A stretch of 64,000 bases of DNA, taken from contig MARA01000010.1 in the NCBI GenBank assembly GCA_001792895.1, positions 248,001 to 312,000 on the forward strand, in the 5' to 3' direction. The DNA is from Lentinus brumalis. Lineage: Eukaryota > Basidiomycota > Agaricomycetes > Polyporales > Polyporaceae. The notes under the pieces are model-generated. The model saw only the letters and a list, made by a program, of their open reading frames with translations. It made no database searches and was not told the DNA's origin. The first letter of the stretch is position 1, and each line of letters starts with the position of its first letter. Shown one piece after another: positions 48,202 through 59,464 of the stretch. The position numbers were made by a program, and so were the translations under genes.

Positions 48202-49272
48202 TCTGAGTATGTTCTGCTAGACAGGTGTCCTCAGGTTGGTTTGGATGAGGAATGGTGAGCTCGATTGCATCTTTTATAGTCCTACGAATGCACTGACTCA
48301 TCCGCTGGCTGGCCGCATCCTCCTTGCATCCTTCCCACATCGGCGTACCAGAGCGCGGTGTATCGACGCGAGACCGTATGCCGGAGAGCCACCTCATCCC
48401 TACGCGAGTACAAGGACATCGAACGACATCCTGGTACGCGGATCTGGAGCGTCCGCCTGTGAATGCCGGAGGGCCACCTCATCACTATGCGAGTACAAGA
48501 ACGCCAGATGACCTTCTCCCGCAAGCCGCTCGTCAACTTGTAAGCAGCGCGTTGCCTTACCAATCCATGTCGGTTATCTTCCTCGCACGACATGATCGGC
48601 TCGAGGGAGAGCGACAGCTGGTGTTCGCGGACGTATGTACTGTCTCTTGTTGTACTACTGAGTGAGTTTGTCTAACGTTTGCAGGAAACTTCTCGTCGGT
48701 GAGCAGTACTTGTCTAAGCCGTCCTAGAGTGCAACAAATCCAACAGACTCTCCCGAGCTTCTTGCGACGTGCATCGTAGCGCGAGTGGTCCGCTTAGCAC
48801 ATGTCAGTTCACGGTCACACCAGGACAGATTATACATGAAAGCGCCTATTCTCATGAACGACGTACTTTACAAATCGTGATAGTACTGGTATATGTTGAG
48901 CCTCCGGGTGTCCACGTAGTCGTCCGGATGACCACAGCCGAAGGTCTTGGAGATCGTGAATCTAGGAAATATTTGCTGCCGAGTGCCAGTCTGGACTCTG
49001 CGCGGCGCCTCAGCTTGATCCAAGCTTGCTTCGAGCCCTCGGGGTGAGTCGACTTAAGTACGGCCTACCATAGAGTATCAGGTGCCACTTTGATAGGTTC
49101 CGGAGGTTACGAACTCACTTCCTGTGTAGTCGGACGATGGAAGTATGTACCCTTCGCGCTGTGACGCCCCCATGGCTTCAAAGTTCAAAACGGGCGGGGA
49201 ACAATGAATTGGTACATGTAGGCATAACTATACCGTTCTGAATGCAGCAATACAACTATGCGATTCACTACC
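48202..49272. other. Intergenic, contains a short tandem repeat
   Basis: About 1.1 kb with no supported gene. It includes a two-copy 85-base repeat at about 48376-48515. Confidence 0.5.
48376..48515. repeat. 85-base tandem duplication
   Basis: ATGCCGGAG(A/G)GCCACCTCAT starts at 48378 and again at 48463. Both are followed by C.CTA.GCGAGTACAAG, so about 40 bases are repeated with an offset of 85. Non-coding in context. Confidence 0.65.
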
Positions 49273-50639
49273 CTAGGCGATCCCCAAGAACTGCAGGTAT
49301 TGCTGCTCGAACAGCGGGACCGTGTGGCCAACACCCTGCGCAAGGATCGCCTGGAAGTTGGGGCCGTACGTGGCGTTCGAGTACCCGCTCGGGAGGTACG
49401 GCTCGGACACGTTGGAGATGGGCGTGCTGGGGTACCCGAAGACGGTCGTCCACTGCTTGACCGTCTCATAGAAGTTCTGGGGATAGAGGACCGTGTCACT
49501 GCCATGACAACATCGTAAGCATCAGCCCCCGGCGGCAAAACGAGAAGCCCAGAACACGCACACAGTCCCATGCCAGACTTGCATCTTCGGGCGAGCACCT
49601 GTGTAGCCCGGGTAGGCGTCGAACACACGTTGCGCCCACTGCTGACCTGTCAGAACGAGCTGACCCTGTGCGCACTGCGCGTTCCAGCTGTCCTCGGGCT
49701 GCCCGGGGAGCGAGAAGCAACCAGCGGGAACACCGGAGTCGACGATGCCGGCCTTGAAAATGTCCGGGTACGCTGCCGCGAGGACGTTCGTCATCATCGC
49801 ACCGGACGACGTGCCCACAGCGAAGACGCGGTTGGCGTCGACACCCCAGTTGGCGATCGCGTAGCGCGCTGCAGATGCGATACCGAGGGAGTCGCTGCCG
49901 CCGTTGTGCGTGAGCGTTTGGTTGGAGGAGACGTCCCAGCAGGTACCGGAGTGAGGCTATGCAACGACGGACGAGTGAGTACTGATCGCGCTGGCCTGGG
50001 CAGAATACGGCGATGCACTCACAGAAGAGGGGTAGAGCACGACGTAGCCATACGTTTCGGAGAGCTGGGCGAACTTAGAGCCGGTATAGTAGGCCTGTGC
50101 CGAACCCCCGCAATCTGAGCGTAGTGGTCAGCGTGCCTAACAACGATTCAGGCGACGGCGTAGGACGTACAATGAATGGCCATGATCAACGGCGGGTTCG
50201 CGGCAACGCGCGCAGGCTTGTAGACATACACGGGCACATTGTTGGGATTTGTGCCGAAGCCGGTGATCTGATGGAGGGTGGAGGCGGGGATGGAACTCAG
50301 ACCAGGTGGCGCGCTCCCAGTAGAGGTAGTCGTCCCAGGGGGAGGAGTAGTAGCGGGAACGGTCGTGGTCGGCGGTGGGGTTGTAGCCGAACCGGGCAGG
50401 CATTGAGAGTAGTAATCGTTAAGCTTCGTACAGACAGTGCCGGAAACTTTGGAACGACGTTGAGTGAGATCCGGGACCAAGTGAGAGTAGCAAAGCACAT
50501 GTTGAAGATACTTACCGCAAGTGGTCGCGCCAGTCCAGCCGATTCCGCCACATTGGCCCCATTCAGCAGCCTGCCCGACAGCAAGTCGAGCAAACGGCAA
50601 GACCACGGCGAGGCTGAGTACGTTCTTCAAACCGAACAT
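49273..50639 (-). CDS. Secreted CE1 esterase with N-terminal CBM1
   Basis: Acetyl xylan or feruloyl esterase type (carbohydrate esterase family 1, PHB-depolymerase fold), acting outside the cell on decorated hemicellulose. ATG at 50639; signal peptide [26 protein letters not shown]1 follows ([16 protein letters not shown], then [17 protein letters not shown] after an intron), then a Thr/Pro/Gly linker ([16 protein letters not shown]). The catalytic domain has [27 protein letters not shown], the nucleophile elbow GTSSGAMM (second Ser), [10 protein letters not shown] (Asp) and GVGHTVP (His). The end ...FLGIA stops at 49273. At least four introns (near 50472-50516, 50105-50180, 49935-50030 and 49495-49590). 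N-terminal CBM1 is the usual order for these esterases in white-rot fungi. Confidence 0.93.
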
Positions 50640-50720
50640 AGTTGATCACAAGCGGCACCGAGGAAATCCGAAGACGTGGGGATGGGCTCCAGTCGATGAA
50701 CTGTCTGCTTGTGCTCAGTC

Positions 50721-50726
50721 TTTATA
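50721..50726 (-). promoter_or_regulatory. TATA box of the CE1 esterase gene
   Basis: TATAAA on the minus strand lies about 80 bases upstream of the ATG at 50639. Confidence 0.5.
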
Positions 50727-51582
50727 CCTCCACAACGGGGTCACCTCAGTGCTCATATGACCGGGCGAACATGTTTCCGTGATCTGCATGGTCTTGCGCC
50801 GCGTGCACAGGGGATGTTTAGCGTGCAGTTTGACCGCGGAAGTCCCGCTACTACGTCAAGGCGCTAATAGAGCTGATTTTAGCGTCGACAGCGCGTCCAT
50901 GTTGTCAACGGCACCAACCTCCTCGAATGATCTCTTTGCTCATCGCGTGGCCCGAAAGGCCGTGCACGTGGGCGGAGGGTAGCGAGCCTCGGGCAATTGG
51001 TGGTAGTTATCGAGGTCGACCTTTCTCCGACACTCAACCGACTGAGTCTAGGCCTCAGAAAACGGGCATAAGAGGCTCTGCATGCGCAATGAACCCCATT
51101 CATCGGTACGACCACGTCTCCGGGTTCCCAATTGAAGAACGAAGAGGAAGGTTGATTGAGTTGATCAGGAAGTCATAGCGGCGCTTTGGACGGCTCGGAA
51201 AGCCGGGATAGCGGACGACCTATTCAATCGTAAGTGAAGATTAGCTGAAGGAGCACCTGTGAGAGCCATAAGCGCAAGAATCATGCTAGCGGAAACGAAC
51301 CGGAAAGCTTACAAGTTACGCTGCGTATGTTTGTGACTTGAAGTTACGTCAGGCTTCGGTGAACGCTATGCTATGTATGCGGGAACGATATCTACCGCGG
51401 ACATACAACACCACCAGAGAGGTACAGGCCTGAGTAGAAAGAACGAGCCAGTGCCATATGGCAAACTTTTGCGCGACCTCGAGCGCGAGGTTGAGCCTTT
51501 TGATATCTTTAGACCTTCCCGATCCGTGCGCGTGAGCGACCTGTGGAGTCCACTTTTGCGATAGGCTGACGCTAGTCTGGGG
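50727..51582. other. Intergenic, no gene seen
   Basis: About 850 bases between the esterase promoter and the 3' end of the velvet gene. No supported gene. Confidence 0.5.
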
Positions 51583-52831
51583 CTAGGAGGCTGATTGGGA
51601 GCTCCCAGGTCGAGTTTGAGGGCTTGTCGTACCGTCCGAAAGCGAAGTGGACTGTGTCGTCTTCTGTTTCTTTCTCCCATGCCTATGTTCCGGCGAACGA
51701 ATCATGACGGGGACACCATACATCGACAGGGTCTGCTCCGCAAGTCAACTTCGAGGCATATTCAGTATGGTCTCGAGAAGCATACCTTTGTGAGCTGTGT
51801 AGAACCGGACAGGCCTGGGAAAGCTCTCGTCGACCATACTTTGAAGACGCCCCCAAAGCAGCTCGCGAGGACCGGGATCCTATGCGACAATCCACCATCA
51901 TCTGTGGTCTTAGAAAAAATGTCGAATACGCGATACCGCAGGGAGAACGTGCCCTCCTGTCGGACGGCGAGGTCCTGTCATTGTCAATAGGTTGATGAGC
52001 ACTCATGGTACAGAGCAATCGACAACGAATGCACTTGCCGCGAACGTATAAACCAGCACTGCTCGATTGTTGTAGGATACGGTAATCGGAGTTACGACAA
52101 GAGTACCCGCTAAGACTCCTGTCGAGTTCGACGGCTCTCTGATTGGGTGCTTTCCATAATACGCGACGATATCGGCGTCGCTCGAGCTATGCGTTGAGCT
52201 ACCAGGGGTCTGTCGAGTGGACGGTTCGTGAAGGGTTATGCGTGATACCAGTGTTACTCGACGCACCGGCCGAGCCGAGATCGGTTCGATCGTGGTCCTG
52301 TCGTCACCGTCATAAGATCATACTGGCGTGGTTTATCGATACCGGACGGACACGCACGGAGCTTGGAGCGGTGGTGGAAATCGTGGAGCGCCGTTTGGAT
52401 TGACGGACGTGAGAGTTGTGCCAGCCTCGACAACAACGGGAAAGAGATCAACTTGGCACACCAGACCGAGCATCAAGTTGTCGCTTTACGCCGACTTAGC
52501 CAGGAACAGCTCCCCAAGCAGTATGATCACTTACTCATAGCTGAGGATCTCCTCCTCGTACTGTCTCGACGTCTCAGCTCCAAGTACCTCAAAGAAGCGT
52601 ACTTGAACGACGGGAGGTGGATCAAGGGGTCGTTTGTCTTTCCGGGCGAACCTGTGTCCATGTCGGTACGGCTGTTCATCACAAATCCACAACGTTCACG
52701 CACTTCCTCCCGGCATCTGCCTTTTGTATCTCAGTGGCCGACGTCCGAACAGTCTTGCCAGCGAAAGGACCGTGGGTGAAGGAGATTGCGCCGACAGCGG
52801 CGCTAGGACATACAGACAAGGGGACCTGCAT
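51583..52831 (-). CDS. Velvet-domain transcriptional regulator
   Basis: Fungal velvet factor: a nuclear, Rel-like DNA-binding regulator linking development and secondary metabolism, acting as homo- or heterodimer with other velvet proteins. No long frame shows it, because six exons must be joined: 52831-52704, 52651-52535, 52483-52358, 52297-52039, 51974-51786 and 51732-51583. All are in phase, giving 322 residues. Velvet motifs: ISFTHGPFAGKTVR, EIQKADAGRKFARKDKR, PLDPPPVVQVRFFE, GLVCQVDLF, DIVAYYGKHPIRE, DLAVRQEGTFSLRYRVFDIF, CFGGVFKVWSTRAFPGL and LTKTLSMYGV. A basic GRKKQK near the end is a likely nuclear signal. Intron 4 has a GC donor (GCAAGT at 52038-52033), without which the core is broken. 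Layout is of the basidiomycete VeA-like type (inferred). The N-terminal start is provisional. Confidence 0.9.
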
Positions 52832-53561
52832 CGCGCAGATGAGAGTGAGCAACAAATAGGGCACAAGCAAGCATCCGCACCGTGTATAGGCCCTGATCAG
52901 ACATCATCGGTCGGGTTGGGCAATAGATGATGCGGGTCGGGGGCAGGTAACGGTCCAGCGCAGAGTTGACTCCTAGCCAGTGCTCTCCAGCCTCGCCGAC
53001 AGCCCCGTATGGGCCTTTCGCAAACCTTGCATGACGCTGGAGCCGCTTTCCGGGGCCAGGGATCGCGTTACGTAGAGAAAACAGCACCAGACCACGACAG
53101 TCGGCAAGCAGAGAAGCTCAGAAGCTTTGCAGTGCCGAGTGGACCATTAAGAAAGACAATCTATCATCCTGTGGTGGTTGGTAGACAAGTTGTGATGCAA
53201 GCGCCAAAGCTTCGTTCCATGGCGCATAAGAGGCGCTTCGTTGGTATGATCGTCCGTCACTGTGGCGTGGTCCCAATTACAACATGGGAAAGACCTTGTA
53301 AATCTTTACAGACTTGTACAGTACTCTTCTATCATCCCATACCCTTGAAACCCAAAGAGTCCATATAATAATCCTGTCCCATTCAAGAGCCAACCAGCAG
53401 ATAGATATCATAGCATTCCAACGACCGAATACGACGTGTCCATCGCAGCTGCCCTTATGAGTCCAAAGGCCTATGAGAGCATTAGCCTCCGTAAGGTCTG
53501 CAAAGATAGAAAATACTCACACTGCCGGGATCGTGGAGATGGCACCTTCAGAGTAAGGAAG
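52832..53561. other. Intergenic, no gene seen
   Basis: About 730 bases between the velvet start and the peroxidase stop, both on the minus strand. It could hide an extra 5' exon of the velvet gene; otherwise nothing supported. Confidence 0.45.
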
Positions 53562-55206
53562 TCAGACGTCACTCGCCAACGTAGGAAGCAAGAGAGAGGA
53601 CGCACCAGGAACAGCAGACAGAGTCGGGAAGGGCGTCGCAGAGCACGCAGGTTCGATGTCGCTCATCGACTTGCCGGCTGGGAGGAAGGGGTCCGGAACG
53701 GTGCCAGTCGGGACGGGAATGACATCGGAGCAGTCGGTGAGCGTGCTCTGGTCGAAACCCAAGAGCGAGAGCTTCTTCATCACTTGTTGGAAGCGTGCAA
53801 GCATGTTCGCGCGGTTCGCTGTAAAAGGCCACAGTCAGCGCTCAGCACTCGCCGCTCGGAACCCTGCTAGCTCCACTGGCAGATGGCCGCCGAATGGAAG
53901 CAGGGAGGAGGCACGTACAGATCATCTTCTGCCATTCGCATGAAGTGCGGGAATCACTGTGTGGGTAAGAGGAAGGGGTCAGATGTGGCGCGCAGACACA
54001 GGGAACCTGGGGATACGGACCGGCCAATCGCGAAATCCGACTGGAGACGGAATTCGCCTGGGTAAGGCGAGAGCACCTCGCCGTTTTGGAGTCCGTTTCC
54101 GGGAGTAAGCGTGCCGTTCAGCATGGTCTCGACGAAAAATTGTGCGTCGAAGTCCGACGGCGTTGAGTCGAACGGAGCGCCGGGAATGGACTATAATGGA
54201 ACGGAGTTGAGCCGGTGATCATCAAGCAGGGCGTTTATGTGGGATATACTCACGTCGTCGACCTTGTCCTGGGCACCGACAGTGTGCGAGATCAGAAGCC
54301 ACACCAACTCGACAGCGCTGAAGCCTGCATCGCCGACACGGTTGAGGATGTCGTCGACCGAGTCCGATGGAAGGGGGACGAGGCCGTGTGGGGCAGGCTG
54401 GGAATCATTCGAACGGCCTGCGAAAAATGCGATCTGAGGGGCAGCGTTGCAGTTGGAAACGCCAACAGCGCCGGCGAACTGGATGCTAATACCAACAGCG
54501 TCAGTACAAGAACCCTGGATGCCGCCCAGGTGGACGTACAAGTCACCGAACGACACGTTGTGCTTGATAGCGAAGGGCCGCTGGGCCTCGATGATGTCGT
54601 CCAGACCGTTGTTGGCAGGATCGGTGATTTCGTCGGCGGTATGAGCCATGATGGAACCATCTGTTCGAATGTGAGGCGGTGAGTCAAAATGGAAGAGAAG
54701 AGTGGCGTACCCGCTCCTCCGCCCCTGCAGTCCGATCAGCGGTGTCCAGCAACGCCTAGAGCTCAAATCACTCACCCAAATTGGCCCGAGGCGGTCAGAG
54801 AGGGAGAGAACGCGATGGCGTCGTGGAACGTGAGCTATAGAGGTGTGTCAGCACGCATGAGGATGCTAGTACATAGGGATCATCCTCACTCGAAGAGACT
54901 CATGTGCATCTTCGCCGCACTGCCCGCCGTGGAAGCTGTGGAGACGGTGAGGGATGGTCCACATGAAGCAACGAGAATAACGAACAGGTCGGCTTGGATA
55001 TCGTCGAGGACGTCGAACCAGACACAGCACTGTTCAGGAATGGGATGATTAGCCTTGGCTGCACGACAGACGACGGACCCCGACAGACTTACCGCCGCGT
55101 TAGCAGTCGTCTTCCCATTGCTGCACGTCGCCCGCTTGCTCACGGATGGAACAGCAGCAACCGACGCAGCGAGCACGATGAGGGAGAAGAAGGTCTTGGT
55201 AAACAT
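53562..55206 (-). CDS. Secreted class II peroxidase, versatile/Mn type
   Basis: Haem peroxidase of the lignin-degrading class II. ATG at 55206; signal and propeptide [25 protein letters not shown], then mature [13 protein letters not shown]. About nine exons. Using Pleurotus VP numbering from memory of the family: distal Arg43 and His47 in ESLRLTFHDA; Ca site GGGADGS; Glu78 and Asn84 of the distal hydrogen-bond net in DEITDPANN; proximal His169 in [12 protein letters not shown]. The Mn(II) site Glu36, Glu40 (CGEDAHES) and Asp175 is complete. Trp164, the surface radical residue of VP and LiP, is present in VWLLISH. The presence of both sites marks a candidate versatile peroxidase. The C-terminal tail is short. 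Apparent odd insertions (for example YVHLGGIQG) are introns (54480-54535 region). Ends [11 protein letters not shown]... to TGA at 53562. Confidence 0.93.
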
Positions 55207-55305
55207 GGCGAACTCGTCGAGGGTAAGTAAGGGCGGTGCGAGTACTAGTACGACGAAGGAGAGGCTGCGGTGCTCGATGCAGACTTCCAACCTCCTCGCA
55301 CAGAC

Positions 55306-55311
55306 TTTATA
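55306..55311 (-). promoter_or_regulatory. TATA box of the peroxidase gene
   Basis: TATAAA on the minus strand lies exactly 100 bases upstream of the ATG at 55206. Confidence 0.55.
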
Positions 55312-58300
55312 GCGTCCCGTGCGCCAAGCTATTGTGCAGATGCAAGATGCGTGCAAGGGTCTCGATGGCCGCGTCGGGAGCCAGAACGTCGACCATCCCG
55401 TACCGTCGGTCTTGGAGGCGCGCTCCACCCATCTTGATGACCAAAAAGGAACAGGGAAGGCTTAAGACAGCCGGGAAGGGGCGTGTCGTGAGAGGTAACG
55501 CTGACAGGTCGTCTACGTCCAATGGCAACACCGTGATTGACACATCTGTTGTAACGCCTTTGTGTTTTGTGTGGCCATGCAAAAGGGCGGACCCGAACGC
55601 ACGCCTGCACCGCCAGGTACGGGCACCGCGCGGCGATAATGGCGGGGACTGTCTCGCATTGGACAGGTCCGTTCCCGCACTCAGGCGAATCCCCGTGCTG
55701 CGTCGCGCCAAACGGGTTGCCGGGCTTCACCGCAGTTGGAGTCAGGGACGTCTTGACGTCGATCGTGGGGAGGATTGCTAGGTACAAGCCTAAGGGACGC
55801 CAGGAAGGTGGGAGCGCGGACGCCAAAGTGCGGAATTTGAGAGTCCAGCACGTACGTAGAGCCGTAAGCTATCAGATTTGGCTATAGGGGAGGGTAAATG
55901 TAAGCGGTAGTCAGTCGCGGGAACGGACCGAGAGTGTGACTGTGCAGTGCATGTACGTACATATAGGCGGTGTAGGATGCGGCCATGAGTGGGCCATCCG
56001 GGAAGATCATACTGAGCAACTTCAATGCCTGTGAGTGTGCGTACACAAGCTTCTTGAAGTCTAGAGTGCTCGGAGCAGGAGCTCCGTGACCAAATCTCAG
56101 TGAGTAGGTGTCGGAATTACATACTGACTGCACAGGACCGATAGTCGGAGGTGGCCTATAAGCGGTCTGTGCACGTCCTTGGAGAGAATCATCAAGTGTT
56201 TCGGTTCCTTTCGGTTCCTTTCAGCGCCTGGTGTCCGGCGTGTGGATATTCTGCAAATGTGTCTACTCACTGCTGTCAAATTGAGTCGTAGTCAGCGTTA
56301 CTTGATCATAGGCTGGGCACATTTGCAAACGTAAGAGAGGCTTCTGGTACATTCGTCGAGCACCAACACCGCACATAAGTAATACTTACAGGAAGACGTC
56401 CGGAGGCCGTTGAGACTTGCAGTGACCTTGTCGGGTACCGATGGCGAAGGCGAGGTTCAAGGACATATGGTAGCATGTCTAATTTGCTCAGAGTTTCGCC
56501 GTAAAGCTTCGACGCAATGGGGCACCTCGAGGTGCACCACCGTGCAGACGAAGGCACGACGAAGGTGCCACGTTGGTGCCACGAGATGGTTAGGCGCACA
56601 AATCATCGGGCTTTTGCGGAGGGAGTTTAGCGGGCACTGCCTCAGTCACTAATTAGTAGTAAGTAATCGCAACTTGTTCCAACTTCTGAACGTCGGGAAA
56701 CCGTCAATACCCGCCCCAATATACTATAGTCCTGGTAGACGTCTATAGAAGCGGTAGCCTTCCGTCGACTGATGATGAAAGCTACCAAGGTGAGTAGAGC
56801 TCTACCGAAGGGCAGGGACGGGATGGAGGTGAGCGGTCGCACATGGTAGACCCGTGCGCGGGCTTCTGTAGCGAACGATAGACCCGTACGCAGGCTTCTG
56901 TCGAGCACGATAGACGGCTCTACATGGCCTACCATGCATGGTGTTTGGCCGCGAGCTCAAGAGCTCGACAGCCTTGGCAGGCCATAGAAAAATATGGGCA
57001 CAGGGAGCAGTTCGCACACATCTTTGGATAGGCAGTAGAGACATTATATTCGAAAGGAACACAAACGTTGTAATACAACCCCGACCGTATCCACTACGTA
57101 TTAGTGCTCCCGAACCGACACGCACCCCGTCGCATCGACTCACGGGTGCAGGCCCCCAGCCTGGAATAATCGAGCGACGTCTCATGAGCGTGCTGACTGC
57201 AAATAGGCAGGACGCACCGTATGCGCAGTGAAACAGATACTTACTGAACCCGTCGCCGCAAGATCTGGCTACCAGGCAGGCAGGAAGGGTGGAAAGGGGG
57301 CGATTCGCGAACCCCAGACGAAGTAGAACACGTACGCGAAAACCGATGATGCCATACCTTGAGCAAACTGAGGAAAGCATCCGGAGCGGCTCCAGACGCA
57401 CGCCAGGGGATGGACGTACCTGACCGACGGGGACCATGGTGTTTGCGCAATGTGAGCTGTTCTGGGTGAGACGCGCGTGTTCGCTCACGGTGACATGCCA
57501 GTAGCTCACGACCGGGATAGAGGCGCAGCGATAGAGAGGGAGAGAACACGTACCGGAGGAGACCCAGCTGTGTTGCTATAAGCAATCAAGTAATCACTCA
57601 CCGCCGAGCGACCTCGACAGGACGGCGCGCACTCCTCATCCTCGGGGCTGCACTGGAGGGTGAGCAGCTGCAGGGCCCAAAGACCGTTCGCGTCGATTGG
57701 TCGAGCTTGAGGGGCGAGCTAGGGTGGTGGAGAGAGGGAGAGAAGTGGTGAGGCGAGGCAAGGACGGGCACTCGGCTTATGAGGACGCGACACCTCCTGC
57801 CATAAACGGAGTCTATGCGGTCACATGAGCGACGCGCTCTCGATGCGCGTCTGTGTCTTCGCCAGATCGTACGTCTCCTCCACTTCTCCCTGCTTCCCCA
57901 GAGCCACACGTGTCGTCATCGACAAGCCGATGACGCGTTGAATGCTCTATGACGCAACTCCGAACCCCAACGAGTACACTCCGAGTCTGGCACTCGTGCG
58001 GGCGCGACAGCATGACGTAGCTTGAGGTCGACGCCCTTGACCTCGGAGACGGCCTGGACGCAGCCTCTCTCAGCAAGTGCAACACGTTGGGCTCCTTCCT
58101 CTGCAAACAGGGCAGGCATCTTGGCAGGGAATACTGCGTCTGGCGCCGCCATCCAGTGCAAGTGCACTCGGATGCAGGCTGCAGGTGAGAGACATCGAGG
58201 ACTCGAGGTATAGGACGATCTGGTCGAAGTTGAGCCAGACATCGAGAGTGTCATGACTGCCCAGAGAATAGATGAACCCGAGAGTGGACGCTGCAACCAT

Positions 58301-59464
58301 GGGACGACCGTGAAAGGGTGCAGCTGAGCGCAGAGGACGGTGAGGAGTCCGGTACTAACACTGGAACTTGAAGCTTGGAGCTCGAAGCTCAAAGGCGAGA
58401 CTAAGATTTAGTACAAATTTGTTTCTCTTGCTTGGGCATATATGTGCTCGACAGCCAACGGAAGGCTCCCGTGGACCTCGATTGGCTTCTGGAGCTAACT
58501 ATCGCAACGCAGGGATCGCTCTACAGACCTCTACAGAAAGCAAGGGCCCTCGACGAACCGCTACCGCCTACCCTAGTCATGGGTAAGTCCGACCGACTGC
58601 TACCATATGCGCCAGCGCTTCGTGTTGCACTGACTTCTACTCTCGTTAGGTGCACGTTTTCCCGACGAACGACTTGCCGCGACTCGCCCTGCAGTTGCTG
58701 ACTTCGCGTCTTCTTTGTATATTCTTCGGACCACCGGTACATTCGCTTGATGTTGCTGGAGCCAGCGGCCATGTTCGCAGGTAAGTATGTAAAAGGAACT
58801 CGGTACACCACTGGCAGCGAGTCCTTGATTCAAGATTGATGACAGCGACGCCAAACGTTATTAGATAGATGATCACGGTGCATCGCCGTATCTACACTTC
58901 TCCATGTCATGGATTCGTTTCAGCAATTTCAACTCTTGGACAAGCCAGTCCGCCATTGCACTCCGGGACCATCCTGTGGCCTTCCTTTCGGGCACTCGCA
59001 TCCACACTCAGTCGACATAGAGAGGCTTCGAGAATCGACTGTCACCAAGAATTTACTTGCAAGGAGGCCAAAGGTTAGTCTGGTCTGTTCACGAAGTACA
59101 ACATCTGACGGAGGCATATTGCAGGCCTGTTGCCATCTGTCGAGGTGCGGCTGCAGGCTTGTGGCCGGTGCACCCCTTCCTGCCCATCCACCCACCCCAT
59201 TGGACCGAACCCTGCCATTTCTTCGTGCATTGGTCTGCGTTCGTGCTCACGCTGTCAACGCGCAACCCACTCGGTCTCCTTCCCTTGATACCCTCATCTC
59301 TGGATTGTAGCCCGCGGGTGCACTGACCGTCGCCGCCGGCTTCTGATCGCAGTTCTCGCAGCCCTTCATATTCACCGACACACATCCTCCCACGGTACCT
59401 CTCTTGACAACGGCGTTCGTGTTTCACTTGGTCCTCTACATACTTGCGCCCCGGCTGCGGCGCC
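55312..59464. other. Gene-poor stretch of about 4 kb
   Basis: No gene with a recognisable motif. Minus-strand frames at 55329-55826 (a PECGNGPVQC piece, faintly hydrophobin-like but lacking the paired cysteines), 56802-57509 (235 codons, no motif) and 57916-58392 are not convincing. A 32-base tandem repeat lies at 56847-56910. Unrecognised small genes, a long non-coding RNA or decayed elements remain possible. Confidence 0.5.
56847..56910. repeat. 32-base tandem repeat, two copies
   Basis: TAGACCCGTGCGCGGGCTTC at 56847 and the variant TAGACCCGTACGCAGGCTTC at 56879; a third partial start (TAGACGG) is at 56911. About 80-85% identical by eye. Confidence 0.65.

Noticed and set aside
52832..52870. 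Signal peptide (LVPYLLLTLICAM) in front of the velvet protein
   Set aside because: Velvet factors are nuclear, and this hydrophobic run lies upstream of the likely start or in an intron, so secretion is not supported.
54191..54775. Inserted loop (YVHLGGIQG) in the peroxidase
   Set aside because: It is translated intron. Splicing gives the normal [15 protein letters not shown] sequence.
55329..55826. Hydrophobin-like gene on the minus strand
   Set aside because: One CGNGPVQC-like piece is present, but the doubled cysteines and the eight-Cys spacing of hydrophobins are missing.
56802..57509. 235-codon minus-strand frame
   Set aside because: No domain, signal peptide or coding-like periodicity that I can see; likely chance in GC-rich DNA.
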